Part shown: one piece after another, positions 27,585 to 34,697 of the stretch | How the letters are laid out: every line of letters starts with the position of its first letter | Position numbering within the stretch: the stretch's first letter is position 1 | Assembly (NCBI GenBank): GCA_947624655.1 | Contig: CANQLH010000022.1 | Span: forward strand, 1 to 34,697 | Source: an uncultured Clostridia bacterium | Lineage (GTDB): Bacteria > Bacillota > Clostridia > TANB77 > CAG-508 | Reading direction: 5' to 3' | DNA length: 34,697 nt | Notes under the pieces: model-generated | The model's database searches: none | What the model was told of the DNA's origin: nothing | What the model saw: only the letters and a program-made list of their open reading frames with translations | Program-made: the position numbers and the translations under genes

Positions 27585-29258
27585 TTAGCAAATTGCCTTT
27601 TCAAGTCTTTTAATTACACTATCTTTTCCTAAAACCCTCATTATTTCATACATATCTGGCGTATTATGTCTGCCAGTTAAGGCAACTCTTATAACTGTAC
27701 TTACATCTCCAACATGTCCCTTAAATCCTTCTGGATTTGCTTTATATTCTTTAACTTCTCTTGCATAACCATGCTTTTCTGCTAAATCTTTGATTTTGTC
27801 AAACCATGTTTGCTTATCATCTGATATATCAAAATAATTATCAATGTAATCTCTTACTACCTCTTTTATTTCTTCTTTATCATTTATATTTTGATATGAA
27901 TATTCTATTTCTTTATTTAAAAATCTATCATCATACATATACCCAATATTGTCTTTTAAGTCAGACCATTTAGCTATATCTTTTCTTGGCTTTTCGTTTC
28001 CTCTCTCAATTCCTAAAACTTTTATGGTATATTCCTTATCTTTTTCAAGAAGTTCCTTTAAGTCCTCATCATATTCATTTGCATAATTTATAGCTAAATC
28101 ATATACTTTTTCTTTTGAGTACCTAGAAATTACTGTTTTAGATATGTCTAACAATTTTACCATATCAAATAGTGCACCACTTACACTCATCTTGTTAATC
28201 TGTAAATCAAAATCATCAATAGATGCTGTTTTATTTTGTCTTCTCCATCCTTCAAAATTAGAGTTTGCAATATTTAGCAAATATTCTATTGCTGCCTCTG
28301 ATGGTATTCCTTCTTTTGCATAAAATTCAACAGTTGCTTCTGGATCCTTTCTCTTACTTAACTTTCTCTTTGTTCCATCTTCTTCTTTCATTATTGGTGC
28401 AATATGTGCATATTTTGGAATTTTTACACCTAAAGCTTCAAATAACTGAATATGTATAGGAAGTGAAGATAGCCATTCGTCTCCACGTAAGACAAGTGTT
28501 GTTCTCATTAAATGATCATCTACAACGTGGGCAAAATGGTACGTTGGTAAGCCATCAGATTTGATTATTACTATATCTTGGTCATTCTCTGGAAAATCAA
28601 TATTTCCTTTTATAACATCATGATGTTTGATTTTTCTTTCTGGATTACCTGGAGACTTAAACCTAATTATATATTCCTCTCCATTTTTTATTCTTCTCTC
28701 AATTTCATCTAAGCCAAGATTTCTACATGTAGCCCAAGCCCCATAATATCCTGGTCTTATTTTTGCATTTTCCTGCTTTTCTCTCATTGCGTCTAAATCC
28801 TCTTGTTTACAAAAACATGGATATGCTTTCTTTTCTTCTATGAGTTTTTTTGCAAATGCTTGATAAATCTCTTTTCTTTGACTTTGTTTATATGGACCAT
28901 AAGCTCCTTTGGATGTATTTTCATCAATCATTCCCTCATCTGGCTCTAAATTAAACTTCTTTAAAGCATCTATTATTCCATTTACACCATTTTCTACTTC
29001 TCTTTTTTGATCTGTATCTTCTATCCTAAGCATAAATACGCCATCAGTTTGTTTAGCTAGCTTTGAACATATTACACTTGTGTATATTCCTCCTATATGA
29101 ACAAATCCTGTTGGACTTGGTGCAAATCTTACAACCATTGCTCCATCTTTTAATTTTCTTTCTGGATATTTTTCTTCATAGTATGAAGCATCCTTCACAT
29201 CAGGGAATATTAAATTTGCTAAATCTTTGTAATCCATATTTAATTTCTTTCCTTTCAT
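27585..29258 (-). CDS. gltX: Glutamyl-tRNA synthetase
   Basis: GltX charges tRNA-Glu (and possibly tRNA-Gln in organisms using transamidation). The 557-residue protein shows the class I signature around FAPSPTGFVHIGGIYTS, the R-I-E-DTD stretch LRIEDTDQ, VDDHLMRTTLVLRGDEWLSS, and the KMSKS-type loop KRKLSKRKD. The C-terminal anticodon-binding part includes FKGHVGDVSTVIRVALTGR. It is slightly longer than the classic ~480-residue form but matches a clostridial subgroup. A ribosome binding site AGGAAAG lies before the ATG. It has no in-frame CGG. A hairpin separates it from the upstream GNAT-like gene. Confidence 0.95.
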   Translation of the reverse strand: MKGKKLNMDYKDLANLIFPDVKDASYYEEKYPERKLKDGAMVVRFAPSPTGFVHIGGIYTSVICSKLAKQTDGVFMLRIEDTDQKREVENGVNGIIDALKKFNLEPDEGMIDENTSKGAYGPYKQSQRKEIYQAFAKKLIEEKKAYPCFCKQEDLDAMREKQENAKIRPGYYGAWATCRNLGLDEIERRIKNGEEYIIRFKSPGNPERKIKHHDVIKGNIDFPENDQDIVIIKSDGLPTYHFAHVVDDHLMRTTLVLRGDEWLSSLPIHIQLFEALGVKIPKYAHIAPIMKEEDGTKRKLSKRKDPEATVEFYAKEGIPSEAAIEYLLNIANSNFEGWRRQNKTASIDDFDLQINKMSVSGALFDMVKLLDISKTVISRYSKEKVYDLAINYANEYDEDLKELLEKDKEYTIKVLGIERGNEKPRKDIAKWSDLKDNIGYMYDDRFLNKEIEYSYQNINDKEEIKEVVRDYIDNYFDISDDKQTWFDKIKDLAEKHGYAREVKEYKANPEGFKGHVGDVSTVIRVALTGRHNTPDMYEIMRVLGKDSVIKRLEKAIC

Positions 29259-29292
29259 AAAAATTCGTTTTTCTTATATAACCATATTAAAA

Positions 29293-29309
29293 CCTAGAAA
29301 TTTTCTAGG
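29293..29309 (-). terminator. Terminator after the GNAT-like gene
   Basis: CCTAGAAA pairs with TTTCTAGG and is followed on the minus strand by TTTTAAT, 16 nt past the stop codon of the gene at 29325. Confidence 0.75.
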
Positions 29310-29324
29310 CTTTATAGAATTTAT

Positions 29325-29933
29325 CTAATTATTACTTAAATCACATAACATTTGTAATAAATAATTACCACTATTTTGTTCTTTTTCATCTTTTTCTAAG
29401 TTTCTTTTTCCAAAGCATACAAAACCGTTGCTCTCATAGAAATTCTTCAATTTTTCTTTATCTTCACATTCAACAAAAGCAAATTTTCCTCCCAATATAT
29501 CTTGAGCTTCTTTTACTTTATCACATGCTAATTTCAATAAATCGTCTCCAGCTATTAAAGTATTATAATTATTTTTATAATTTTTTCCAAGTTGTCCTAT
29601 TAATGGGAGAGAAACTGTATAATATCTATCTACAATTTCTTCTGAAAATCTGCTTATTCTCTTTTTTATAGAATTACTTAATATACTTTTCTTTATCTTT
29701 GTTATTTTATTCGTTAATGCAAAATATCCCACAATTACATTTTTTCCTTTATATGTGCTACTAACTAAAAATGTTCTAGAAATTCCCATTTTTAGGAATT
29801 GTATTGCCTTTTGTTTTATAAAATATTCTACATCTTTATTAAGTGGGCATTCAAATTCATCTAAAATCTTTCTTGTTTCTTCTTCTCCAATGGCTTCATA
29901 CATACTTTTTAAACTTATTATATTATATGCCAA
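29325..29933 (-). CDS. GNAT-like acetyltransferase, possible toxin of a pair
   Basis: This 202-residue protein resembles small GNAT acetyltransferases: SRTFLVSSTYKGKNVIVGYFALTNK covers the early strands, IGQLGKN is in the acetyl-CoA-loop position, FAFVECEDKEKLKNFYESNGFVCFG is the typical end of the fold. It starts at TTG, 3 nt after the stop of a 58-residue basic protein in the same transcript. A small protein followed by a GNAT protein is the layout of some type II toxin-antitoxin systems whose toxin acetylates aminoacyl-tRNA. The small partner is not a recognised DNA-binding antitoxin, so the toxin idea is moderate. No in-frame CGG. Confidence 0.6.
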   Translation of the reverse strand: MAYNIISLKSMYEAIGEEETRKILDEFECPLNKDVEYFIKQKAIQFLKMGISRTFLVSSTYKGKNVIVGYFALTNKITKIKKSILSNSIKKRISRFSEEIVDRYYTVSLPLIGQLGKNYKNNYNTLIAGDDLLKLACDKVKEAQDILGGKFAFVECEDKEKLKNFYESNGFVCFGKRNLEKDEKEQNSGNYLLQMLCDLSNN

Positions 29934-29936
29934 TTA

Positions 29937-30113
29937 TTACTGTTCTCCAAACATTTTCTTTATTGTATCTTTATCCTCTATTGTCTTTACAGCAGTGCTA
30001 ATATTTACTTTCTTTCTTCCTTTTTTTTCTGCGTGTTCTAATGCTGATACAAATGCTTCTGCTGATTTTTTATCTTTAATCACTACATTTTTTAAAAAGC
30101 TTTTAGTTGCCAT
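29937..30113 (-). CDS. Small basic protein paired with GNAT gene, antitoxin-like
   Basis: The 58-residue product starts MATKSFLKNVVIKDKKSAEA and continues FVSALEHAEKKGRKKVNISTAVKTIED to IKKMFGEQ. The start at 30113 is chosen because AGGAG lies 9 nt upstream; two earlier ATGs overlap that site. It is helical, basic and has no membrane segment. Similar short proteins in front of GNAT genes occur in Firmicutes mobile DNA, as far as I recall. Its stop is 3 nt before the GNAT start, so translational coupling is likely. Confidence 0.6.
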   Translation of the reverse strand: MATKSFLKNVVIKDKKSAEAFVSALEHAEKKGRKKVNISTAVKTIEDKDTIKKMFGEQ

Positions 30114-30285
30114 AATCATCATCTCCTAAGTAATATATTATATGTATTTATCCATTTAATTATAACATATCATTATGTAAATTTCAATTTTTATTTATTT
30201 TCCTTAATTCTATCATAAAAAAGAAGTTTGTCAATTAATTTTTTGTATAATAATTCCTACCTAATCAACAAATTATACACAAATC

Positions 30286-30318
30286 AGCAATACCAAGTTC
30301 AAATGGCTTGATATTGCT
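30286..30318 (-). terminator. Terminator-like hairpin after RNase J
   Basis: AGCAATACCAAG pairs with CTTGATATTGCT (one bulge) around a 9-nt loop, 9-40 nt past the RNase J stop on the minus strand. The following tract (GATTTGTGT) is not a strong U-run, so termination may be partial. Confidence 0.55.
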
Positions 30319-30326
30319 ACATTTCC

Positions 30327-32180
30327 TTATACTTCCATTATAATAGGAAGTACCATAGGGTTTCTCTTATTTTTTTGCATTAAGAAGTCTCTTAAAGTAT
30401 CCTTTATTGTTAATTTTATTACAGACCAATCTGTTACATGATTTTCTTCTAATCTATTAAGTTCCTGTCTAACAGTATTTTTCATTTCTTCCATTAGATT
30501 TTCTGATTCACGAACATATACAAAACCTCTCGAAATAATATCTGGGCCTGAGACTATTTCTCCTGTTGCACCATTCATTGCAAGAACTACAATAATTAAT
30601 CCATCTTGCGATAAATGTTGTCTATCTTTTAATACTATGTTTCCAACGTCTCCAACTCCAAGACCATCAACCATAACTTTGCCAGATGGTACAGTTCCAT
30701 TTATTTTTGCTTCATTTTCTCCAATTTCTAAAACCCTACCATTTTTCATTATGAATATATTTTCATGTGGTATTCCAATTTTTTGTGCTGTTTCTGCATG
30801 TGCTATTAGTTGTCTATATTCTCCATGTACAGGCATAAAGTATTTAGGCTTAATTAGTGAAAGCATAAGTTTTTGCTCTTCTTGACATCCGTGGCCTGAA
30901 ACGTGAATATCTGCAAGTGAGCTATATACTACCTCTGCCCCTATTTGCATTAAATCATCTATAACTTTTGAAACAAACTTTTCATTTCCTGGTATTGGGT
31001 TTGCTGAAATTATTACTAAATCATTTGGTGTAATTTCTACCTTTTTATGGTCTCCTGCTGCCATTCTTGTTAACGCAGACATTGGCTCTCCTTGGCTTCC
31101 TGTTGTGATTATTGTTAAGTTTTCATCAGGATATTTATTAATTAAGTCTATATCTATTATTGTATTTTTTGGTACGTTCATATAACCTAGGTCACAAGCT
31201 GTTTCAATCATTTTTACCATGCTTCTTCCACAAATTGCAACCTTTCTATTGTTCTCAACAGATGCATCTATTATTTGTTGAACTCTGTGTACGTTTGATG
31301 CGAAAGTTGCAACTACAATTCTTTTTCTACAATGTAAAAACAATTCGTCAAATACTTCTCCTATTGAACTTTCTGATTTTGTAAATCCCTTTCTTTCTGC
31401 ATTTGTACTATCAGACATAAGAAGTACTACACCTTTTTTCCCTATTTCTGCAAGTCTTCCAAAATCTATCTTTTGGCCATCTATTGGTGTATAATCAATT
31501 TTAAAATCTCCTGTATGCATAACTATTCCAACAGGCGTATATATTGCAAAGCCTACTGCATCTGGAATGCTATGTGAAGTTCTTATAAATTCAACCTTCA
31601 TTTTTCCTGCATCTATCGTAGTTCCTTGCTCTACTTCATATATTTTTGTACTTCTTAATAAGTTATGTTCTTCTAGTTTATTTTTGATTAGTCCTACTGT
31701 AAATCTTGTTGCATATATTGGAACATTAATCTGTCTTAAAAGATATGGTATACCTCCTATATGGTCTTCGTGTCCGTGTGTTATAAATAATCCTTTTATC
31801 TTTTCTTTATTCTTCTCTAAATATGATATATCAGCAACAACTAAGTCAACTCCAAGCATATCTTCTGTTGGGAAGGCAAGTCCACAGTCTACTATTATTA
31901 TTTCATCTTCATATTCAAAAACAGTTATGTTTTTACCAATCTCAAGTAAACCACCAAGTGGAATTACCTTTAGTGGTGATTTCTTAAATCTTACTTCTTC
32001 TAATGCTTTTGATTTTCTTCTTGGTCTTCTTGCAATGTTTGCCTTTGGTCTTTCTATCTTTTCATTATCTTTTGTTCTTTTTAAATCTTTTTCTTGCTTA
32101 ACATTATGCTTTTCTTTTCTTACTCTTGTCTCTCTTCTTTTTATAGAATCTTTACTTTGATTCTCTTTTGTGTTATCCAT
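30327..32180 (-). CDS. rnj: Ribonuclease J
   Basis: RNase J is a zinc-dependent metallo-beta-lactamase/beta-CASP nuclease with 5'-exo and endonuclease activity in mRNA decay and RNA maturation. The 617-residue protein has GLFITHGHEDHIGGIPYLL (zinc ligands), HTGDFKIDYTP, SDSTNAERKGFTKSE, TTGSQGEPMSAL and YFMPVHGEYRQL, in the right order. The first ~65 residues are an extra, highly charged Lys/Arg-rich extension that is not part of the catalytic domain and may bind RNA. The upstream region has no clear operon partner. No in-frame CGG is present. Confidence 0.95.
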   Translation of the reverse strand: MDNTKENQSKDSIKRRETRVRKEKHNVKQEKDLKRTKDNEKIERPKANIARRPRRKSKALEEVRFKKSPLKVIPLGGLLEIGKNITVFEYEDEIIIVDCGLAFPTEDMLGVDLVVADISYLEKNKEKIKGLFITHGHEDHIGGIPYLLRQINVPIYATRFTVGLIKNKLEEHNLLRSTKIYEVEQGTTIDAGKMKVEFIRTSHSIPDAVGFAIYTPVGIVMHTGDFKIDYTPIDGQKIDFGRLAEIGKKGVVLLMSDSTNAERKGFTKSESSIGEVFDELFLHCRKRIVVATFASNVHRVQQIIDASVENNRKVAICGRSMVKMIETACDLGYMNVPKNTIIDIDLINKYPDENLTIITTGSQGEPMSALTRMAAGDHKKVEITPNDLVIISANPIPGNEKFVSKVIDDLMQIGAEVVYSSLADIHVSGHGCQEEQKLMLSLIKPKYFMPVHGEYRQLIAHAETAQKIGIPHENIFIMKNGRVLEIGENEAKINGTVPSGKVMVDGLGVGDVGNIVLKDRQHLSQDGLIIVVLAMNGATGEIVSGPDIISRGFVYVRESENLMEEMKNTVRQELNRLEENHVTDWSVIKLTIKDTLRDFLMQKNKRNPMVLPIIMEV

Positions 32181-32545
32181 TTGTCTTTATTTCATTCCTT
32201 TCCTTCGGGTATACAAATATTTTTAGGTAAATAAATTTGCCTAAGCCCAATTAAATTACAATTTTAAATCACGGTGAATTTAATATAAAACTCATCGCAA
32301 AAATAATATTTAGTTTTCCGTTCAACAAATAAATTTTTAATATTATTTTAAAATCTCATCTTGACCATACATATAATATGGTGCACACTAGGTAAAATTA
32401 TACATTATTTTTGATGATTTGTCAAATATTGGGCTTGAATTTTAAGAAAATCTGTTACTGGATAATAGGATGTTTCAATAGAATAGCATTATATTGTAAC
32501 GAAAATCTCATATTGTTTTTTTCTCTTTTCATACAATAATTAAAA
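32181..32545. other. Gene-free interval upstream of RNase J
   Basis: No gene is visible. It holds the RNase J leader. Near 32453-32490, GTTACTGGATAAT and TGTTTCAATAGAATAGC resemble, respectively, a motif before element C and the inverted right arm and flank of element B, so it may contain a decayed palindromic element. Confidence 0.4.
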
Positions 32546-32568
32546 GGAGCACATTTTAAATGCACTCC
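32546..32568 (-). terminator. Terminator after the OB-like fragment
   Basis: GGAGTGCATTT pairs with its partner ending GTGCTCC (one mismatch region) and is followed on the minus strand by TTTTAATT. Confidence 0.65.
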
Positions 32569-32572
32569 CTAT

Positions 32573-32758
32573 CTATAATTCTATCTCATATATCTCCACA
32601 TAGTTTTCTCTTACTATTCCAATAAATGTAATTCTATCGCCTTTCTTAAATCGTGAAAGAACAATATCAGCATTATCATCATATGCCTTTATGCATATAA
32701 TATCCTCATTCTTGTTTAAGAAGTCATAAGCTCTAACAACTACTTTTGCTACTGACAC
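32573..32758 (-). CDS. OB-fold-like small protein, possible fragment
   Basis: This 61-codon ORF starting at GTG reads MSVAKVVVRAYDFLNKNEDI and ends KGDRITFIGIVRENYVEIYEIEL, a pattern like the last strands of an OB fold (nucleic-acid binding). No ribosome binding site is visible, and the open frame extends upstream another ~18 codons (GKIESEIKFKFFYNS) to a stop with no start codon. It therefore looks like the 3' part of a broken gene. It shares the frame and strand of the Avd-like gene upstream, separated by a few stop codons, and may be part of the same decayed cassette. Confidence 0.45.
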   Translation of the reverse strand: MSVAKVVVRAYDFLNKNEDIICIKAYDDNADIVLSRFKKGDRITFIGIVRENYVEIYEIEL

Positions 32759-32830
32759 ATGTGACTTACTATTATAAAAGAACTTAAATTTTATCTCACT
32801 CTCAATCTTTCCGTTCTATTACGCAAAAAT

Positions 32831-33070
32831 TTATCTACCAGCACCTCCAAATAAGTTTATTTTGAAGGCTAACATATATTCAGAGAAAAGAATATCTCTA
32901 AATGTATCATACATTATTGTTTTGTATTCTGTTCCTATACTATATTTCTCTGTTCTAGGTAAACGTAGCAAAATAATTTCAAGCATATATTCCATATACT
33001 TTATATATTTTGGTATTAGCGCTAATTCACCCTTTTCATTTTTATGAGTATCATTAACTATATTTTCCAA
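32831..33070 (-). CDS. avd: Avd-like four-helix protein, apparently truncated
   Basis: The 79-residue product resembles the N-terminal two helices of Avd/four-helix-bundle (23S rRNA intervening-sequence type) proteins: YIKYMEYMLEIILLRLPRTE, then KYSIGTEYKTIMYDTFRDIL and FSEYMLAFK. Avd is the DGR accessory protein that binds the reverse transcriptase and template RNA. Typical members have about 110-130 residues, so roughly two helices are missing after GGAGR. The start is TTG with GGAGAAG just upstream. It lies about 90 nt downstream of a prepilin/C-type-lectin gene, the classic position of avd after a DGR target. No reverse transcriptase follows; the locus looks like a decayed or split DGR. 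Confidence 0.6.
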   Translation of the reverse strand: MENIVNDTHKNEKGELALIPKYIKYMEYMLEIILLRLPRTEKYSIGTEYKTIMYDTFRDILFSEYMLAFKINLFGGAGR

Positions 33071-33162
33071 TCGCTTCTCCTATAATTTATATTATTTTTT
33101 ACTTCAGTCCTTCATCTCAATCTAGTTTACGTTTGTTGATATTATGTTAACAGTGGTCAGAG

Positions 33163-34617
33163 CTACTTTACATAAATCACAACGCGGAACCCGAAGCTGG
33201 TGTAAGTATAAGTCGCAGAAGTGCTTCCACCACGGATGCACGCTGGATTATTAGTACCATCACCATCGAAGGCACAACCGCGCAAAACAGCGAACGTTTG
33301 TCCGGTACTATCATGTTTTCCTGTCTCTGTCGTCCACTCGTACATGTTTCCTCCCATGTCATATATATTCTTTACTGCAAAATTATCATTTGCTCCTGTT
33401 GGTGTCTCTATTCTTCTTGAAAATGTGTGGTTTGCATCTTTCAATGTTGAACTTTCTTCAAATAAGCCATTTTGTAATTCTAATAATGTCTTACTTGCAG
33501 AGCCATATTTCGTAACTCCATTTTGATACTTAGTTGCGACTATCCATCCATCTCCTGTACCCGCTTCCGTATGTTTACTATACACATGCTCTGCATATCT
33601 TCCATTATATGTCCCTGTTGTATCTGTATAATTTCCTTTTCCTGTGCTTTTTGTTACATATTCTTTTGTATCAGGTGTAGACTCAAGCCATTTCATTACA
33701 GTGTCCCATGCATAACTATCTACTAAATAGCTATCTACGTCACCATTTTCTTTATACATATTTTGTGATACTACTTTTGCGTTTTCTTGGTTTATAAGAT
33801 TCCATGCAAAATATCCTGCTTTACTTACTGGTTTTAAGTCTACACCTTTCTCATTTGTTACATTTCTTTCAGTATCTTTAGTATATTGTGCATCATCTGC
33901 TTCTGGATAAAATGTTGCATCCTCTGGTATTCCTGCTTCATATCTTCCTATCCAAAATCCTCCATATTGTTTTACACTTGCTTCTCCATATCCTTTTGCT
34001 TCGGTATCTTCCCAATCCTCGTATGCTCTATAATAATATGTTCTCCATCCATTGTCATCTGCTTGGTTTGTTCCTTTATCATTTTCTATTCCTCCTGTAT
34101 ATTGGTACTGTTCATATTTTGGATAGTTTGTCTCTGCTATTTTTTGACTTGCATCTACATAACATGGTACCCATACAAATTGATTTCCTGCCTCATCTTC
34201 TATTACTAGCCCATTATTTACTGCTTCTTTACTTGGCGCTTGTTCTCCATTTCCCCAATTTGCATTTTGTGTATTTATTGGTTTAAATCCTGCTGGTATT
34301 GTTGGATTATTACTGTCTCCTTTTTCTCCATTTACTGTATCTTTCTCCTCAAAGTATTCCCATTCTCCTAGTGTTCTTTTTATCCTCTTTACTACGTTCT
34401 CTACATATGTTGTTGTTTCATTTAATATTTCATTTTCCTTTGATGATGCAACTGCATAGTCTTTCGCTCCTTGCGTTCCCATTTGTATTATTCCTGATGT
34501 GTATGCTGTCCCTATTGTTATTGCCGCTAATATCACTAACACTATTATCGTGATTATTAACGCCATTAACGTTATTCCTCCTTCTTGCCTTATTCTTGCC
34601 TTTCTTTGTTTTCTCAT
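33163..34617 (-). CDS. Prepilin-like protein with C-type-lectin/FGE-type variable C-terminus, paralog 2
   Basis: This 484-residue paralog of the protein at 1459-2910 has the same start arrangement (AGGAGG, 9 nt, second ATG), the same basic-EGG-hydrophobic prepilin-like N-terminus and the same central domain, e.g. FVWVPCYV, QYGGFWIGRYEAG, MGGNMYEWTTETGKH. The two are nearly identical over the first ~70 residues and well matched until the last ~40. There the C-terminal region VLRGCAFDGDG...GFRVVIYVK differs at most codons, while CCA GCG TGC in the middle and the FRV border are kept. An Avd-like gene follows directly. The 5' leader begins a palindromic element as in paralog 1. It is a putative DGR target. 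Confidence 0.82.
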   Translation of the reverse strand: MRKQRKARIRQEGGITLMALIITIIVLVILAAITIGTAYTSGIIQMGTQGAKDYAVASSKENEILNETTTYVENVVKRIKRTLGEWEYFEEKDTVNGEKGDSNNPTIPAGFKPINTQNANWGNGEQAPSKEAVNNGLVIEDEAGNQFVWVPCYVDASQKIAETNYPKYEQYQYTGGIENDKGTNQADDNGWRTYYYRAYEDWEDTEAKGYGEASVKQYGGFWIGRYEAGIPEDATFYPEADDAQYTKDTERNVTNEKGVDLKPVSKAGYFAWNLINQENAKVVSQNMYKENGDVDSYLVDSYAWDTVMKWLESTPDTKEYVTKSTGKGNYTDTTGTYNGRYAEHVYSKHTEAGTGDGWIVATKYQNGVTKYGSASKTLLELQNGLFEESSTLKDANHTFSRRIETPTGANDNFAVKNIYDMGGNMYEWTTETGKHDSTGQTFAVLRGCAFDGDGTNNPACIRGGSTSATYTYTSFGFRVVIYVK

Positions 34618-34649
34618 TTTTTTTCTCCTCCTCATTTATTTTTTTGAAC

Positions 34650-34697
34650 GTATGCATAATTATTTTTGAGTAATCGCGTAAGCGACCAAACGAAGCG
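34650..34697. repeat. Partial palindromic element D at the window edge
   Basis: TAATTATTTTTGAGTAATCG followed by GCGTAAGCGACCAAACGAAGCG resembles the left arm and first core blocks of elements A and B (GAGTAAC, CGATTAACCGAAG). It lies about 35 nt upstream of paralog 2's start codon, the same relative position as element A upstream of paralog 1. The right half is outside the window. Confidence 0.5.

Noticed and set aside
29259-29324. T-box riboswitch upstream of gltX
   Set aside because: The interval is only ~65 nt, holds a simple hairpin for the upstream gene and has no T-box consensus or specifier stem.
33071-33162. A DGR template repeat between paralog 2 and the Avd-like gene
   Set aside because: I compared it by eye with the 3' ends of both target genes and found no ~100-bp match, only AT-rich leader sequence.

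Overview
The window looks like a chromosomal piece of an uncultured, very AT-rich, endospore-forming Clostridia-type Firmicute, plausibly a gut lineage. The support is AGGAGG-type ribosome binding sites, TTGACA/TATAAT promoters, Firmicutes housekeeping genes (pta-ackA, RNase J, gltX, guaA, guaB) and sporulation genes (ylbJ, ytaF, spoVFB). I see no rRNA, tRNA, CRISPR array, insertion sequence or reverse transcriptase.

The most striking observation is genetic decoding. Eight genes (spoVFB, guaA, guaB, a P2A ATPase, ytaF, a 751-aa coiled-coil protein, an LPXTG surface protein and truA) appear broken into pieces. Every one of the 16 breaks lies exactly at an in-frame CGG codon. Skipping the C, so that CGGN is read as glycine GGN, restores full-length proteins of the expected family size; the ATPase alone needs seven such events. 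In the other host-like genes I found no in-frame CGG, although CGG is common out of register. This points to +1 frameshifting or four-base decoding of CGGN as glycine. The one exception is a GC-richer, apparently imported gene (15678-16100), which has four ordinary in-frame CGG codons.

Layout. 1-3600: a type III toxin-antitoxin locus (toxIN), a group II intron 3' remnant, and a prepilin-like protein with a C-type-lectin/formylglycine-enzyme-type C-terminus, preceded by a long leader of repeats (perfect promoter, a small ORF carrying a CA microsatellite, two hairpin elements). 3739-11500: a Cys-rich small protein, a U32 peptidase-family protein, an SOS-like LysM protein, spoVFB, a DUF1287 protein, guaA and a RelA/SpoT-like protein. 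11522-15337: pta, ackA and guaB, all leftward. 15468-16173: a palindromic element and the foreign membrane gene. 16260-22578: ATPase, coiled-coil protein and amidase, all leftward. 22719-27475: ytaF, an LPXTG protein, ylbJ, a small membrane protein and truA. 27585-32180: gltX, a GNAT/antitoxin-like pair and RNase J. 32573-34697: an OB-fold-like fragment, a truncated Avd-like protein, and a second prepilin/C-type-lectin paralog.

The two prepilin/C-type-lectin paralogs are close relatives whose last ~35 codons are hypervariable between conserved borders. This is the pattern of diversity-generating retroelement (DGR) targets, and an Avd-like gene lies directly downstream of the second copy. No template repeat or reverse transcriptase is present, so active diversification would need one elsewhere. 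A family of long-stem palindromic elements (2943, 3418, 15468, 27517, 34650) is scattered through the window; arms match within each element but differ between elements.
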